Shown here in pieces: positions 19,403 through 29,875 of a stretch of DNA of 51,730 nucleotides. This stretch comes from an uncultured SAR86 cluster bacterium. GTDB lineage: Bacteria > Pseudomonadota > Gammaproteobacteria > Magnimaribacterales > D2472. The notes under the pieces were generated by a model that saw nothing but the letters and a program-made list of their open reading frames with translations, was not told the origin of the DNA and ran no database searches. How positions within the stretch are numbered: the stretch's first letter is position 1; each line of letters begins with the position of its first letter. The DNA lies in contig CAJQGY010000041.1 in assembly GCA_905478015.1 (NCBI GenBank), positions 1 to 51,730 on the forward strand, read 5' to 3'. The position numbers were made by a program, and so were the translations under genes.

Positions 19403-20409
19403 AGTACTTTCTTATATTCATCTAAAAAATTATCTACTGCTAATTTTGCTTTCCTCAATCTACTCATAGAAGCAAAGCCATGTATTAATGATGGATAATG
19501 TAATTGGTGAATATTAATATGTTTTTGATGTAATAGGTAGGCATATTTCTCAGCCTCATCGCATAGTGGATCAAATCCAGCTGTAACAATAATTGATTTT
19601 GGAAATCTGTCTTGATTAAAGACTCCCTTAAGAAGATCAAAACACGGGTTAGCCTTATCATCACTGTTATTTGACAATTTGCTCCATATCCAGCGCATAT
19701 TTGAGGCTGATAAAAAATAATTAGATTCATACAGTTTAAATGATTCTGTATTACAGCTTGGGCTAATCATTGGGTAGATAAGCAATTGACTATCTGGAAG
19801 TAAAAAATCTTCTTGTGCTAGCTTGTATGATAATGATGCAGCTAAATGACCTCCGGCACTATCTCCGCATAAGCTTACATTTTTTGATGGAACTCCTCTA
19901 TTTAATAGCCATTTGTATGACTCAAAGGCATCATCAAGTGCAGCAGGAAATTGATTTTCTGGTGATAATGAATAATCTAATGAATATATTTCTGCTCCTA
20001 AATAAGAAGAGTAATACATCAATAATTCATGATGGGTTTTAATGCTTCCAAAAGCATATCCTCCTCCATGAAAATATAAAATTGACTTACTGGTATTAAT
20101 TTTAACTGGAGAGTATTTTCTTATATTTAGTCTGGACTGATTAATTCTAAAGTCTTCATAAGAAACGCTTGTAACTGGTTTGGCTACAGTCGATATGAAA
20201 TTGGCTCTTAGTTCATAGGAAGACCTAATCCTTGGAATATCAATATTTACGATTTCTTCTAAATTTTTAGTTGGTATGAACTTTAAAAAAATTTTGGTTT
20301 GAGTATCTAACATGTGCCCTCGGGAAATAGTCTTTCCAAATATTCCAATAAATTTAAAGCACCAAGTTGGCATAAAGAAGAAAAAATTTAAGATAATTTT
20401 TTGAAACAT
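19399..20409 (-). CDS. Alpha/beta hydrolase, hormone-sensitive-lipase (HSL) family esterase
   Basis: A 336-residue carboxylesterase-type hydrolase. The oxyanion motif HGGGYAFGS starts at residue 114, the nucleophile elbow GDSAGGH has Ser184, and Asp280 (GFDPLCDEA) and His310 (IHGFAS) complete the triad. The N-terminus is hydrophobic (residues 1-25), so membrane association is possible. It heads a minus-strand run that continues into the ABC ATPase, ilvD, hemB and trxA. Its natural substrate cannot be inferred. Confidence 0.88.
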   Translation of the reverse strand: MFQKIILNFFFFMPTWCFKFIGIFGKTISRGHMLDTQTKIFLKFIPTKNLEEIVNIDIPRIRSSYELRANFISTVAKPVTSVSYEDFRINQSRLNIRKYSPVKINTSKSILYFHGGGYAFGSIKTHHELLMYYSSYLGAEIYSLDYSLSPENQFPAALDDAFESYKWLLNRGVPSKNVSLCGDSAGGHLAASLSYKLAQEDFLLPDSQLLIYPMISPSCNTESFKLYESNYFLSASNMRWIWSKLSNNSDDKANPCFDLLKGVFNQDRFPKSIIVTAGFDPLCDEAEKYAYLLHQKHINIHQLHYPSLIHGFASMSRLRKAKLAVDNFLDEYKKVL

Positions 20410-20478
20410 AATTACTACTTTAAACTTTTAATGGTTAATTTTCTTCCTTTTGATAGATACAAAGTTTATTATTTTGCG

Positions 20479-20907
20479 ATGACAAAAACATTTAAAGCAC
20501 TGTTATTAATTATTTTTACAACACATGCAAATTATGCAGGCGCCTTTCTTAATAAGAATGAAATTATTTTAAGTGCTTCTGAGGCTTTCATTATTTCAGG
20601 TTATGAAAAGAATAATTCAGTGTTTGTGAGCTGGTTGATTGAAGATGGTTACTATATGTATAAAAAATCCTTTAAGTTTATTAACTCAAATCAAGAGTAT
20701 GATTTTAAAATTTTAAACTCAAATGAAACAACTTTTAGTGACGAATACTTTGGAGAAACTCAAATATTTAAGGGTAAGCTTGCTCTTAGTTTAGAGCTAG
20801 ACAGAGGCTACAATAAAGAAAATATATTGCTATACTTTCAAGGCTGCTCAGAATCAGGTTTCTGCTACCCGTTACAAGAATTAAAACTATCCGATATAAT
20901 CTTTTAA
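20479..20907 (+). CDS. Stand-alone DsbD N-terminal (alpha) domain protein
   Basis: A periplasmic protein of 142 residues. I start it at ATG 20479 because MTKTFKALLLIIFTTHANYA is a clear signal peptide; an upstream in-frame ATG at 20401 would bury it. The mature part matches the DsbD alpha immunoglobulin-like domain: WLIEDGYYMYKKSFKF, EYFGETQIFKG, and YFQGCSESGFCYP with the redox pair Cys123 and Cys129. The transmembrane beta and C-terminal gamma domains of DsbD are absent, and the next gene starts 42 bases on. In pseudomonads full-length dsbD sits just before aroQ-accB-accC, so this looks like a reduced dsbD. Confidence 0.82.
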   Translation: MTKTFKALLLIIFTTHANYAGAFLNKNEIILSASEAFIISGYEKNNSVFVSWLIEDGYYMYKKSFKFINSNQEYDFKILNSNETTFSDEYFGETQIFKGKLALSLELDRGYNKENILLYFQGCSESGFCYPLQELKLSDIIF

Positions 20908-20949
20908 ATTCTTGAAAAATAATACTAAAATCAGTTAAAATCCTAAAAT

Positions 20950-21384
20950 ATGAAAATATTAGTCATCAATGGTCCAAATCTAAATCTTCTTGGTAAAAGA
21001 GAGAGCAATCACTACGGAGATATAGATTTAAATAAAATTGAAAACAATCTCACTGATTTGGCTCAAATGCATAAAAGTAAAATTAGCTTTTTTCAAAGCA
21101 ATGCTGAGCATGAGATAGTGGATGAGATACAGAAATATATTGATGGCAGCATTGATGCAATAATCATAAACCCTGGAGCATTTACTCATACTAGCATAGC
21201 AATAAGAGATGCCCTCCTTGCTGTTGGCATTCCTTTCTATGAAGTTCATATCTCCAATATATTTGCTAGAGAGGAATTCAGACATCATTCATATTTCTCA
21301 GATAAAGCAACTGGTGTAATATGTGGGCTTGGGGCCTCTGGATATGAGTACGCTCTTTTAGATGCAATTTTAAAAAATAAATAA
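20950..21384 (+). CDS. aroQ: 3-dehydroquinate dehydratase, type II
   Basis: Shikimate-pathway enzyme of 144 residues that dehydrates 3-dehydroquinate. It has the type II motifs [12 protein letters not shown], the flexible-loop Arg, the active Tyr region (HYGDIDL), [16 protein letters not shown], and [17 protein letters not shown] with catalytic His. It precedes accB by 5 bases, in the common aroQ-accB-accC operon. Confidence 0.96.
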   Translation: MKILVINGPNLNLLGKRESNHYGDIDLNKIENNLTDLAQMHKSKISFFQSNAEHEIVDEIQKYIDGSIDAIIINPGAFTHTSIAIRDALLAVGIPFYEVHISNIFAREEFRHHSYFSDKATGVICGLGASGYEYALLDAILKNK

Positions 21385-21389
21385 TAATT

Positions 21390-21830
21390 ATGGATATAAG
21401 AAAAATAAAAAAACTAATAGAGATGCTTCAGGAATCAGATCTTACTGAGATAGAAGTAGGTCAAGGAGATGAGTCGGTTAGAATTACAAGAGGCGGGGTT
21501 GCTCAAACAGTATCTGTTGCGCCATCTAATAATCAAGTTGTTCAAAATGCCGCTGGAATACCTCAACAAATAAATAATCAAACAGAATTAGTGTCAGGTC
21601 AGGCAATTAAATCACCTATAGTTGGTACTTTTTATAGAAGGCCGGGACCTGATAAAAATCCATTTATAAAAGTTGGAGATTCAGTAGAGGTCGGCGATGT
21701 CCTATGTATTATTGAAGCTATGAAAATGATGAATGAAATTAAATCTGAGTATAGTGGAAAAGTAACCTCCATAAACGCAGAGGATGGCGATCCAATTGAA
21801 TTTGATCAACATATAATAACAATAGAGTAG
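21390..21830 (+). CDS. accB: Biotin carboxyl carrier protein of acetyl-CoA carboxylase
   Basis: Carries biotin between the carboxylase and carboxyltransferase of acetyl-CoA carboxylase, the first step of fatty acid synthesis. The 146 residues have an N-terminal helical segment, a flexible linker rich in Asn, Gln and Pro (about 45-68), and the C-terminal biotinyl domain with EAMKMMNEI, where Lys112 is biotinylated. The stop is immediately followed by the accC ATG. Confidence 0.97.
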   Translation: MDIRKIKKLIEMLQESDLTEIEVGQGDESVRITRGGVAQTVSVAPSNNQVVQNAAGIPQQINNQTELVSGQAIKSPIVGTFYRRPGPDKNPFIKVGDSVEVGDVLCIIEAMKMMNEIKSEYSGKVTSINAEDGDPIEFDQHIITIE

Positions 21831-23183
21831 ATGTCTTATAAAGTTCTCATTGCTAATAGAGGAGAGATAGCCCTGCGTGCCATGAGAGCATGTAAAGAGT
21901 TGGGCATTCAAACCGTTGCTGTATATTCAAATGCGGATAAGGATTTGAAACATTTAAAGTTTGCTGATGAGAGTGTCTGTATTGGCCCAGCGTCACCAGC
22001 ATTAAGCTATCTAAATGTTGCGTCAATTCTCTCTGCCGCAGAATTAACTGAAGTTGATGCTATATATCCAGGATATGGATTTCTTGCTGAAGATTCTAAT
22101 TTTGCTGAAATGTGTGAAAAAAGTGGTTTTAAATTTATAGGTCCAAGTTCAGATATTATCAGGAAAATGGGAGATAAGATCACTGCCAAGACATTAGCTG
22201 AAAAATCAGGTATCCAGATTGTCCCGGGATATAAGGGTGCTTTGCCTGAGGACGAATCAGAGTTATCAAAGATAGTTGATGATATTGGTTATCCAATAAT
22301 GATCAAAGCCACAGCAGGTGGTGGCGGAAGAGGAATGAGGATGGTAAGGGATGAGTCTGAACTGTTTAATTCCCTTGAAGTTACGATACAGGAAGCACTT
22401 AATGCATTCGGAAATGGGACAGTTTATTTAGAAAAATTTATTGAAAATCCTAGGCATGTTGAAGTTCAAATTGTTGGTGATGGTAAGGGGCAAGCCATAC
22501 ATTTAGGGACTAGAGATTGCAGCATGCAAAGAAAGCATCAGAAAATCATAGAGGAAGCTCCTGCACTCGATGTGGACGAAAAATCATTAAATCAAACACT
22601 TCATGCATGCGTAGACCTTTGCAAAGAAATTAAATATGAGGGAGTTGGCACGATAGAGTTCCTATATGAAAATGAAGAATTTTATTTCATAGAAATGAAT
22701 ACTCGTATTCAAGTTGAGCATCCAGTGACTGAAATGATCACAGGATATGATCTTGTAAAAGCACAATTAAGAATAGCGCTTGGGATGAAAATAGAATTAA
22801 ACCAGGATGAGATAGATTTTAAAGGTCATGCAATTGAATGTAGGATAAATGCAGAAGACCCACGAACATTTCAACCATCTCCTGGATTAATTACTAAAAT
22901 GCATACTCCTGGTGGTTTTGGCATAAGGTATGATTCACATATCTATGGAGGGTATAAAGTTCCGCCATACTATGATTCACTTTTATCAAAAATAATAACT
23001 CTTGCAAATACAAGAGAATCTGCAATAAAAAGAATGCTAAGTGCGCTTGATGAGTTCTTTGTTCAAGGCATTAAAACAAATCACTCTCTTCATCAAGATG
23101 TATTGAATGATAAAACTTTTATAGAGAACAAACATACGATTAACTATCTTGAGACAGAATTTTTGCCTAACAACTATGAGTGA
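21831..23183 (+). CDS. accC: Biotin carboxylase subunit of acetyl-CoA carboxylase
   Basis: ATP-grasp enzyme that carboxylates biotin on AccB. The 450 residues show the N-terminal [20 protein letters not shown], the glycine-rich loop [41 protein letters not shown] (in two parts) and RINAEDP. It starts directly after the accB stop and its end overlaps leuS by 8 bases, so translation is coupled through the operon. In pseudomonads prmA follows accC; here leuS does. Confidence 0.97.
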   Translation: MSYKVLIANRGEIALRAMRACKELGIQTVAVYSNADKDLKHLKFADESVCIGPASPALSYLNVASILSAAELTEVDAIYPGYGFLAEDSNFAEMCEKSGFKFIGPSSDIIRKMGDKITAKTLAEKSGIQIVPGYKGALPEDESELSKIVDDIGYPIMIKATAGGGGRGMRMVRDESELFNSLEVTIQEALNAFGNGTVYLEKFIENPRHVEVQIVGDGKGQAIHLGTRDCSMQRKHQKIIEEAPALDVDEKSLNQTLHACVDLCKEIKYEGVGTIEFLYENEEFYFIEMNTRIQVEHPVTEMITGYDLVKAQLRIALGMKIELNQDEIDFKGHAIECRINAEDPRTFQPSPGLITKMHTPGGFGIRYDSHIYGGYKVPPYYDSLLSKIITLANTRESAIKRMLSALDEFFVQGIKTNHSLHQDVLNDKTFIENKHTINYLETEFLPNNYE

Positions 23184-25581
23184 ATATAACCCATCCAAAA
23201 TAGAAGAATCAATCCAAAAAATTTGGAGAGATGAAGAGCGATTTAAATCAGTTCCTGATAAAAGAGAAAAATTTTATTGCCTATCAATGTTTCCTTATCC
23301 GTCAGGCAAGCTTCATATGGGGCATGTCAGAAACTACACAATTGGTGATGTTATTTCCAGATATAAGAAAATGAAAGGATTCAATGTCTTTCAACCAATG
23401 GGATGGGATGCATTTGGTTTGCCCGCAGAAAACGCAGCAATAGCCAATAACGTAAGTCCATCAGAATGGACTAAACAGAATATTGAGCATATGAAAGGTC
23501 AATTAAATTCCCTTGGTCTTGGGTATGATTGGTCTAAAGAATTGAGAACTTGTGAGCCTACTTACTATAAGTGGGAGCAACTTCTTTTTAAGAAATTCCA
23601 TGAAAAAGGTCTTGTTTATAAGAAGAAATCTTTTGTGAATTGGGATCCTAAAGACGAAACAGTTCTAGCAAATGAACAGGTTATTGATGGCAAGGGATGG
23701 AGATCAGGTGCCCAAGTTGAGATTAAGGAAATTGATCAATGGTTTATCAAAATAACTGATTATGCAGATGAGCTTTTAGATTCCTTAGATGGATTAGATT
23801 GGCCAGAAAATGTTAAGACAATGCAAAGAAATTGGATTGGTAAATCTAATGGTGCGCACATCAAATTTAAGCTTGAACATTCCAATGACTATCTAACAAT
23901 ATTTTCAACAAGACCAGATACTGTATTTGGTGCAAGTTTTTTAGCGATTTCACCGCAACATGAAATCTCTATTAAGCTGGGTGAATCAGACTCTGATATA
24001 AGAAGTTTCTTAATTAAATGCAAAGAAGTAAAGGCTGCTGAAGCAGATATGGCAAAAGCTGAAAAACTTGGGATTGAGACTGGCCTAAATGTCATTCATC
24101 CATTAACAGGAGATAAAATACCATTATGGATAGGTAATTTTGTTCTACTTGATTATGGAACTGGAGTTGTAATGGGGGTTCCAGGCCATGATCAAAGAGA
24201 TTTCGAATTTGCATCAAAATATAATTTAGATATCAAACAGGTTATTGACGGAAAAAGTGATGAATTGCCTTTACTTGAAAAAGGCAAGCTTCTTAACTCA
24301 GGTAAATATAATGGGCTAGAGTCAGAAGATGCTATTGCCAAAATTATTGAAGAACTTAAAGAATCTAACCTCGGAGAAGGTTTAGTCCAATTTAGATTAA
24401 GAGATTGGGGTGTAAGCAGGCAAAGGTACTGGGGCTGTCCTATACCTGTTCTATACAATGATGGGATTCCATCTCTAGTTGATGAGAGTGAGTTGCCTGT
24501 TGAACTTCCCGAACTTCCTATGGGCTCTGGGCCAATTCCATTAAGTCAAAATAATGAGTTCATCAACTCTAAAGAAGGCTATAAGAGAGAAACAGATACT
24601 TTTGATACATTTATGGATTCATCTTGGTACTATGCGCGATTCCCATCTGCGGATAATAATGATCAAGCATTTGATAAAAATTCTAATTATTGGTTACCTG
24701 TTGATTTATATATTGGAGGTATTGAGCACGCCATTCTTCATTTACTTTACTCACGATTTTTTCATAAGGCATTAAGAGATATTGGTCTTGTAAATGGTGA
24801 TGAACCATTTAAAAAGCTTCTAACTCAGGGCATGGTTTTAAAAGATGGTGCAAAGATGTCAAAGTCTAAAGGGAATACTGTCGACCCTCAGGCATATATT
24901 GATAAGTATGGAGCAGATACTGTCAGACTGTATATGATGTTTACTTCACCTCCAGAGCAAAGCCTTGAATGGTCTGAGTCTTCTGTTGAGGGATCTTCAA
25001 GGTTCCTAAAGAAACTATGGCACCTAATTAATGGTCGCAAATATAAAATAATTGATGAGCCGCAATCTTTAAATAAGAATCAGAAAGATTTGAGAAGGAA
25101 AGCGCATACCTCTATTCTTAAAATTATGAATGACTATGAAACAAGACATTCATTCAACACTGCAATTGCAGCCATTATGGAACTTTTTAACTCAATACCT
25201 GAATCATTTAAAAGAGATAATCCAAGTGAAGCTGAAATTTTTTGTTTAAATGAAACAATTATTTTTATTCTCAAGGCAATTCATCCAATAGCACCGCATG
25301 TTTCAGAATATTTATGGAATAATTTCACAGATGGTTCGCTTGGTAGAATTGATTCTTCTTGGCCATTTGCAGATAAAACTCTAATGGAAGCTGAAAGCTT
25401 TCAGCTTGTAATTCAAGTAAATGGCAAAGTTAGGGGGAAGGTTGAGATTGAAAAAACTCTTTCCCAAGAAGAAATAGAAAGCACTGCTAAGGCTGTTGAA
25501 AACATTAAAGCAAATATAGAAAATCAAACTATAAGAAAAGTTATTTACATCAAAGAAAAGATTATTAATTTTGTGATATAG
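23176..25581 (+). CDS. leuS: Leucyl-tRNA synthetase
   Basis: Class I aminoacyl-tRNA synthetase of about 801 residues from ATG 23176. This start is chosen because [17 protein letters not shown] matches the family N-terminus; the upstream in-frame ATG at 23149 would add nine residues inside accC. HIGH-type motif [12 protein letters not shown], an inserted CP1 editing domain ([27 protein letters not shown]), and KMSKSKGN are all present, with the C-terminal anticodon-binding domain. lptE and holA follow, as in E. coli. Confidence 0.97.
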   Translation: MSEYNPSKIEESIQKIWRDEERFKSVPDKREKFYCLSMFPYPSGKLHMGHVRNYTIGDVISRYKKMKGFNVFQPMGWDAFGLPAENAAIANNVSPSEWTKQNIEHMKGQLNSLGLGYDWSKELRTCEPTYYKWEQLLFKKFHEKGLVYKKKSFVNWDPKDETVLANEQVIDGKGWRSGAQVEIKEIDQWFIKITDYADELLDSLDGLDWPENVKTMQRNWIGKSNGAHIKFKLEHSNDYLTIFSTRPDTVFGASFLAISPQHEISIKLGESDSDIRSFLIKCKEVKAAEADMAKAEKLGIETGLNVIHPLTGDKIPLWIGNFVLLDYGTGVVMGVPGHDQRDFEFASKYNLDIKQVIDGKSDELPLLEKGKLLNSGKYNGLESEDAIAKIIEELKESNLGEGLVQFRLRDWGVSRQRYWGCPIPVLYNDGIPSLVDESELPVELPELPMGSGPIPLSQNNEFINSKEGYKRETDTFDTFMDSSWYYARFPSADNNDQAFDKNSNYWLPVDLYIGGIEHAILHLLYSRFFHKALRDIGLVNGDEPFKKLLTQGMVLKDGAKMSKSKGNTVDPQAYIDKYGADTVRLYMMFTSPPEQSLEWSESSVEGSSRFLKKLWHLINGRKYKIIDEPQSLNKNQKDLRRKAHTSILKIMNDYETRHSFNTAIAAIMELFNSIPESFKRDNPSEAEIFCLNETIIFILKAIHPIAPHVSEYLWNNFTDGSLGRIDSSWPFADKTLMEAESFQLVIQVNGKVRGKVEIEKTLSQEEIESTAKAVENIKANIENQTIRKVIYIKEKIINFVI

Positions 25582-25592
25582 AATATCTAGTA

Positions 25593-26051
25593 ATGTTTTC
25601 AAAACAAAAATATCTATTTATTTTTCCACTAGTACTGGCGGCATTGTATGGTTGTGGATTTATGCCTCTTAAGAATTCAAATATAAAAACAAATTTTGTT
25701 ATCACTCAAGATTTACCAAATAGTTTAAAAGTAAAGCTACTCGCCATACAAAACTATGAAAAATCTGGAGCGTTAGAGGTGCGGATTAATGATTATGATT
25801 TTAAAAAATATGAGGTTTATGGCGGAATTGCAATAAGATCTCTTGAGGGAGAGTTAAAACTTAAAGTAAATATTTTGATAAGTTCAAAAAATGGCATTAT
25901 TAAAAATAAGGATTTTTTAATAATGAGGAGATATAAAACAAATGAACTTAACCCCTTTTCGCAAAATGAAACTGTGGAGTTTCTGAAAAATCAGATGGAA
26001 AATGATTTAATTGACCAAATAATGCTTGAGGTAAACTTAATTGAAATGTGA
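25593..26051 (+). CDS. lptE: LPS assembly lipoprotein LptE
   Basis: Outer-membrane lipoprotein that plugs the LptD channel during lipopolysaccharide insertion. The 152-residue protein has a signal peptide with lipobox LYGC (Cys21) followed by GFMPL, close to the GFHL motif usual after the LptE lipid Cys. The family is weakly conserved, so the call rests mainly on the lipobox and the position between leuS and holA, identical to E. coli. Confidence 0.85.
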   Translation: MFSKQKYLFIFPLVLAALYGCGFMPLKNSNIKTNFVITQDLPNSLKVKLLAIQNYEKSGALEVRINDYDFKKYEVYGGIAIRSLEGELKLKVNILISSKNGIIKNKDFLIMRRYKTNELNPFSQNETVEFLKNQMENDLIDQIMLEVNLIEM

Positions 26052-27021
26052 TGGTCTGTCATATCAAAAATATATTGATAAAGGCATTAATATTTTTTTT
26101 CTCTTTGGCCCTGAGATAGTCTTAAAAAATAATGCAAAAGATTCTATAAAAAAACATCTTGCTGAACAGGGTTTTAATGAAAAAAAAATTGTTAAAGATA
26201 AAGAAATAGACCAAATAGATAAAGTTATTGCTGAAAATGTGGGTGGCTCTCTTTTTTCATCAAAGATGATAATAGAGATATCACATACCAAGGGAAAAAT
26301 AACTGAATCAATTCAGTCAATAGGTAATATGGAGCATATAAAATCAAGAGATGATCTTGCCATCATTATTGATTCTCATGTTGAAAAGGTAAGTAGCTCT
26401 TTAAAATGGTTTAAGAATCTAGATGAAATTGCCCTAATCATTGAATCTAAAAAACTTAAATCATTTGAAGAAAAGATTTGGTTAAAACAGCAATTAAATT
26501 TTATTGATGGTTCAAAGAGGTCTGATCTAGTAAACAAGATTTCTGCGTTAGGTTCGGGCAATCTTGTAGCTCAGCAAAATGAAATAAAACTTCTTAAATT
26601 GGTAAGCTTGTCTGAGGAAGGTATCGGTGAAACCTCTATTAAGGACCAAGCTGAGTTTATGCCATTTGAATTAGAAGATAAGATTATTAAAGGTGATGTA
26701 AAGGGTGCTATTAGGATAGTTAACTCAATAAGAGAACTTGAGAGCCACTATGCGGCATTATTGGTTTGGGTGGTTGGTAAGATCATAAATAATTCAACAT
26801 CTGCAATGCAGTCATCAAGGCCTGATGCGGCACTACTCAAACTGGGTGTTTGGAACAATAAAGTTGGTGGCTATAGAGCTTTAATGAATCGATTTGAGCT
26901 TAAAGAAATGATTAATTTTCAAAAAAAAGTCTTTCAATTAGACTTGTCAAATAAAGGCATTAACAAAGCAAATTTTTGGGAAAGGTTGAATGATTTAATT
27001 ATTGAATTAGCTAGAGGCTAA
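26041..27021 (+). CDS. holA: DNA polymerase III delta subunit
   Basis: Clamp-loader subunit that opens the beta sliding clamp. The 326 residues include FFLFGPEIVLKNNAKDSIKK near the N-terminus (in family: LLxGxExLL), a central region with LVNKISALGSGNLVAQQNEIKLL (KISALGSGNLVAQQNEI), and the C-terminal collar domain. The start appears to be TTG at 26041, preceded by a GAGG ribosome binding site with a 9-base spacer, overlapping lptE by 11 bases. nadD, which follows holA in E. coli, is missing. The 3' end overlaps the convergent aminotransferase gene by 11 bases. Confidence 0.92.
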   Translation: MKCDGLSYQKYIDKGINIFFLFGPEIVLKNNAKDSIKKHLAEQGFNEKKIVKDKEIDQIDKVIAENVGGSLFSSKMIIEISHTKGKITESIQSIGNMEHIKSRDDLAIIIDSHVEKVSSSLKWFKNLDEIALIIESKKLKSFEEKIWLKQQLNFIDGSKRSDLVNKISALGSGNLVAQQNEIKLLKLVSLSEEGIGETSIKDQAEFMPFELEDKIIKGDVKGAIRIVNSIRELESHYAALLVWVVGKIINNSTSAMQSSRPDAALLKLGVWNNKVGGYRALMNRFELKEMINFQKKVFQLDLSNKGINKANFWERLNDLIIELARG

Positions 27022-27841
27022 AAAATTCTTTATTAAAAACTGATTTACATTCATTAAAAAGAGCATTTTGATCTTTGATATCATTTGCAAGATTTTCAAT
27101 ATCACAAACTTCGGCCATCCCCTTAGTTGAGCTGGTAAGCCAAATTTTAGAAGCTCCAGAAAGAGTATCAAGACTAAAATCACCTTCCATTACTTCAATG
27201 CCATTTCTTTTAAAGATCTCAATTGACATACCCCTAGTAATGCCTGGAAGAATATTATTATTTAACTTAGGTGTGCAAACTATATCGTTATTGATAAAGA
27301 AGATATTTGAAGCGCCCGCTTCGGTAATACTTCCAAATTTATGCATAATAATTTCATTACAACCCTTTTGAGATGCTTGATTCATCATTAGAGTATTTGC
27401 TAGAAGTGAGGTTGATTTAATATCGCATCTTCCCCATCTAATATCGTCACAAACTAAAACTTTAAATTTTTTATTTATGAAGTCGTGATCCTTAACATAA
27501 CCAAAATATTCAATTTCAATATCATTCTTGTATAAATGATTTCTTATTTGATCCACTCCTCGAGAAATTTGGTAGTAAACATACCCGCTTTTGAATTCGC
27601 ATGACTTTATAAGTTGTAATATTTCATTGGAGGCAATGGAGGGATCTATATCAATGTCTACAGCATTCGCACTTCTTTTAAGCCTAGTAATATGCTGATC
27701 AAAATAAATAATATTCTCATCAAAAAAAGGTATGACTTCGTAAATACTATCAGAGAAAGTATAAGCTCTACTAAGAGGAGAAACTTGAATATTTTCTAAT
27801 AAATCAAAATTGCCTTGATAGACCGCTTTAATCTGATCCAT
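27011..27841 (-). CDS. dat: D-amino acid transaminase-like class IV aminotransferase
   Basis: PLP enzyme of the class IV fold, probably making D-alanine or D-glutamate for peptidoglycan. From ATG 27841 it has about 276 residues; a TTG at 27856 would add five. The catalytic Lys lies in RCDIKSTSLLANTLMMNQA, which is the D-amino acid transaminase form. EAGASNIFFINN and NNILPGITRGMSIEI are PLP-binding. It lies right after dacA, which removes terminal D-alanine, supporting a D-amino acid role over branched-chain transamination. It overlaps dacA by 14 bases. Confidence 0.82.
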   Translation of the reverse strand: MDQIKAVYQGNFDLLENIQVSPLSRAYTFSDSIYEVIPFFDENIIYFDQHITRLKRSANAVDIDIDPSIASNEILQLIKSCEFKSGYVYYQISRGVDQIRNHLYKNDIEIEYFGYVKDHDFINKKFKVLVCDDIRWGRCDIKSTSLLANTLMMNQASQKGCNEIIMHKFGSITEAGASNIFFINNDIVCTPKLNNNILPGITRGMSIEIFKRNGIEVMEGDFSLDTLSGASKIWLTSSTKGMAEVCDIENLANDIKDQNALFNECKSVFNKEFFSL

Positions 27842-28988
27842 TATCATTAAATCCAAATAAGCCCATTATCCACAGAACAAATTTAGACCATATCCTTCCA
27901 AAAAAACCTTTAGAATCAATACTTTCTAAGGCAATCAGATTCTCTGAATAAACCACTTCACTACCACTAACAATTTCCAGTGAGCCAATAAGCTCGCCTT
28001 TTTTTACAGGTGCCTGAATATTATTTCTATGCTTATAATTTATTTGGAGATCTTTGAAAGAAGTTCTTGGCAGTGTCAAGGAAACATCATTTAGGACTCC
28101 TATCTTTAGCGAATCAGTTAGCCCTCCCCAAATTGAAATTTCTTTAAGTTGTTGATCGGCAGAAATTACTTTTTGAGTGGCGAAGAATCTAAAACCATAT
28201 TCCAATAATCTTTGTGTATCAGAAAATCTATCCTTGTCAGAGCTGCTCCCAGCGACAACAGTGATTAACCTCATGCCTCCTCTTTTAGCAGATCCAACAA
28301 GACAATATCCAGCTGCATCCGTATGACCAGTCTTAACACCATCTGCTGATTCATCACGCCATAATAATTTATTTCTATTTAACTGCTTTATATTATTAAA
28401 GGTAAACTGTTTTTCTTTATAAAGTGAGTATTCTTCTGGAAATTTATTGATGTAATTTGAAGTTAGGTTTGCTAAATCTTTTGCTGACGAAAAGTGATTT
28501 TCATTTGGTAGTCCAGTAGCATTTTGAAAAAGGGTATTATTCATTCCAAGCGAAGCTGCATATGCATTCATTAGATCTACGAAACCTTCTTCCGTGCCTC
28601 CAGCATACTCAGCTATTGCTACTGATGCATCATTGCCAGACTGAATCATTATTCCCTTGAGCAAATCTGAAACTTTTACTCGTTTGCCAGCCTCAATAAA
28701 AGTTTTAGATCCTTGCATTTTCCATGCTTTCTCGCTAATTAAGACATCATCTTCAGGCGATATTAGACCATTAGATATTTGATCAGCAACAACATAGCTT
28801 GTCATAATTTTTGTCATGCTGGCCGGCTCAATTGGGTTTTCAGAATTGAACTCAGCAATTACTGTCCCAGTATTTGGTTCAAGAAGAATATAACTCTTAA
28901 CGTCTAATGGAGGCGAGTCTGGAACAAAGCTTTGAGACTGAGCAAATGATGATAAAAGTATTGTGGATATTAAAAGTAGGTTTTTCAT
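27828..28988 (-). CDS. dacA: D-alanyl-D-alanine carboxypeptidase (PBP5/6 type)
   Basis: Periplasmic low-molecular-weight penicillin-binding protein that trims the terminal D-Ala of peptidoglycan stem peptides. The 386 residues have a signal peptide (to about residue 20), SMTK (Ser57-Lys60), SGN (117-119), KTG (219-221), a beta-rich domain, and a C-terminal amphipathic membrane anchor (WSKFVLWIMGLFGF). It follows mltB with a 4-base overlap in a rodA/mrdA cell-elongation operon. Confidence 0.96.
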   Translation of the reverse strand: MKNLLLISTILLSSFAQSQSFVPDSPPLDVKSYILLEPNTGTVIAEFNSENPIEPASMTKIMTSYVVADQISNGLISPEDDVLISEKAWKMQGSKTFIEAGKRVKVSDLLKGIMIQSGNDASVAIAEYAGGTEEGFVDLMNAYAASLGMNNTLFQNATGLPNENHFSSAKDLANLTSNYINKFPEEYSLYKEKQFTFNNIKQLNRNKLLWRDESADGVKTGHTDAAGYCLVGSAKRGGMRLITVVAGSSSDKDRFSDTQRLLEYGFRFFATQKVISADQQLKEISIWGGLTDSLKIGVLNDVSLTLPRTSFKDLQINYKHRNNIQAPVKKGELIGSLEIVSGSEVVYSENLIALESIDSKGFFGRIWSKFVLWIMGLFGFNDNGSD

Positions 28989-29875
28989 ATTTTTAGCTCT
29001 TCAGATAAATAATATACAGCCATAGCGTAAAAGTGACTAATATTATATTTAGTTATTGCAATAAAGTTATCATCTCCAATAAAAAAAAGTTCTTTTTCGC
29101 CTTCTTTGAACCTCAAAGAAATAAATTTAGTAAGCTTTTCATCAGGAATATAATTCTTTCTTACATTATTTATATCTACCTCTTTAATAATTGACCCCTC
29201 TTCCTTCCAACCGTGAACAGATAAATAATTTGCCACACTTCCAATTGCATCATCTACAGAGTTAAAAAGATCAGCACTGCCATCTCCATTGAAATCTACA
29301 GCATAAGCTCTATAACTTGATGATATGAATTGACCATACCCCATGGCGCCAGCATAAGAGCCTTTAGCTGATGTTATATCTATATTATTTTCTCTAGTTA
29401 AAAGAAAAAATTCTATTAGCTCTCTTCTAAAAAAACTTTCACGCCTTGGATAGTCAAAACTCAATGTTGCCAAGCTATCAATGACTCGATAGCTCCCCAT
29501 AATCTTTCCATATCTGGTTTCAACTCCAAGTATTGCTGTAATAATCTCTTTTGGAACGCCATAAGTTTTTTCAGCTCGTTCTAAAGTTTTTAGGTTATCA
29601 GCAATAAATTTTTTACCATTTTTTATTCTCTTTTCTTCAATAAATAATTTTTTGTATCTATCCCAAGTCCATGTAAATTCTGCAGGTTTAGATATGGAGT
29701 CAATTATTTTTTGTTGTTTTTGGGCATTTGATAAGACTTTTTCAACGTAGGTTTTTTCAAATCCGTGTGTATTAACCAGTTTATCGATAATAGCGATTGA
29801 ATCATCATTGTTTAAGTAGCTTGATTCAACATGATATGAAGATATGGATATAAGAATTAGTATAATTTTTTTCAT
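28985..29875 (-). CDS. mltB: Lytic murein transglycosylase B
   Basis: Cleaves peptidoglycan glycan strands with 1,6-anhydro product formation. The 296 residues include the GH103 landmarks YGVPKEIITAILGVETRYGKIMGSYRVIDSL (the catalytic Glu is in ILGVETRYG), GAMGYGQFISSSYRAYAVDFNGDGSADL (GAMGYGQFISSSY and DFNGDGSADL). The N-terminus is a signal peptide without a lipobox Cys, so it is probably soluble rather than outer-membrane bound as in E. coli. Overlaps of 4 bases join it to rodA and dacA. Confidence 0.93.
   Translation of the reverse strand: MKKIILILISISSYHVESSYLNNDDSIAIIDKLVNTHGFEKTYVEKVLSNAQKQQKIIDSISKPAEFTWTWDRYKKLFIEEKRIKNGKKFIADNLKTLERAEKTYGVPKEIITAILGVETRYGKIMGSYRVIDSLATLSFDYPRRESFFRRELIEFFLLTRENNIDITSAKGSYAGAMGYGQFISSSYRAYAVDFNGDGSADLFNSVDDAIGSVANYLSVHGWKEEGSIIKEVDINNVRKNYIPDEKLTKFISLRFKEGEKELFFIGDDNFIAITKYNISHFYAMAVYYLSEELKI

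Noticed and set aside
20401-20478. N-terminal extension of the DsbD-like gene from the ATG at 20401
   Set aside because: It would bury the signal peptide that starts at 20479 and overlaps the divergent esterase start; the internal ATG is better.
23149-23175. Upstream leuS start at 23149
   Set aside because: The nine extra residues lie inside accC and do not match the LeuS N-terminus; ATG 23176 gives the conserved start.
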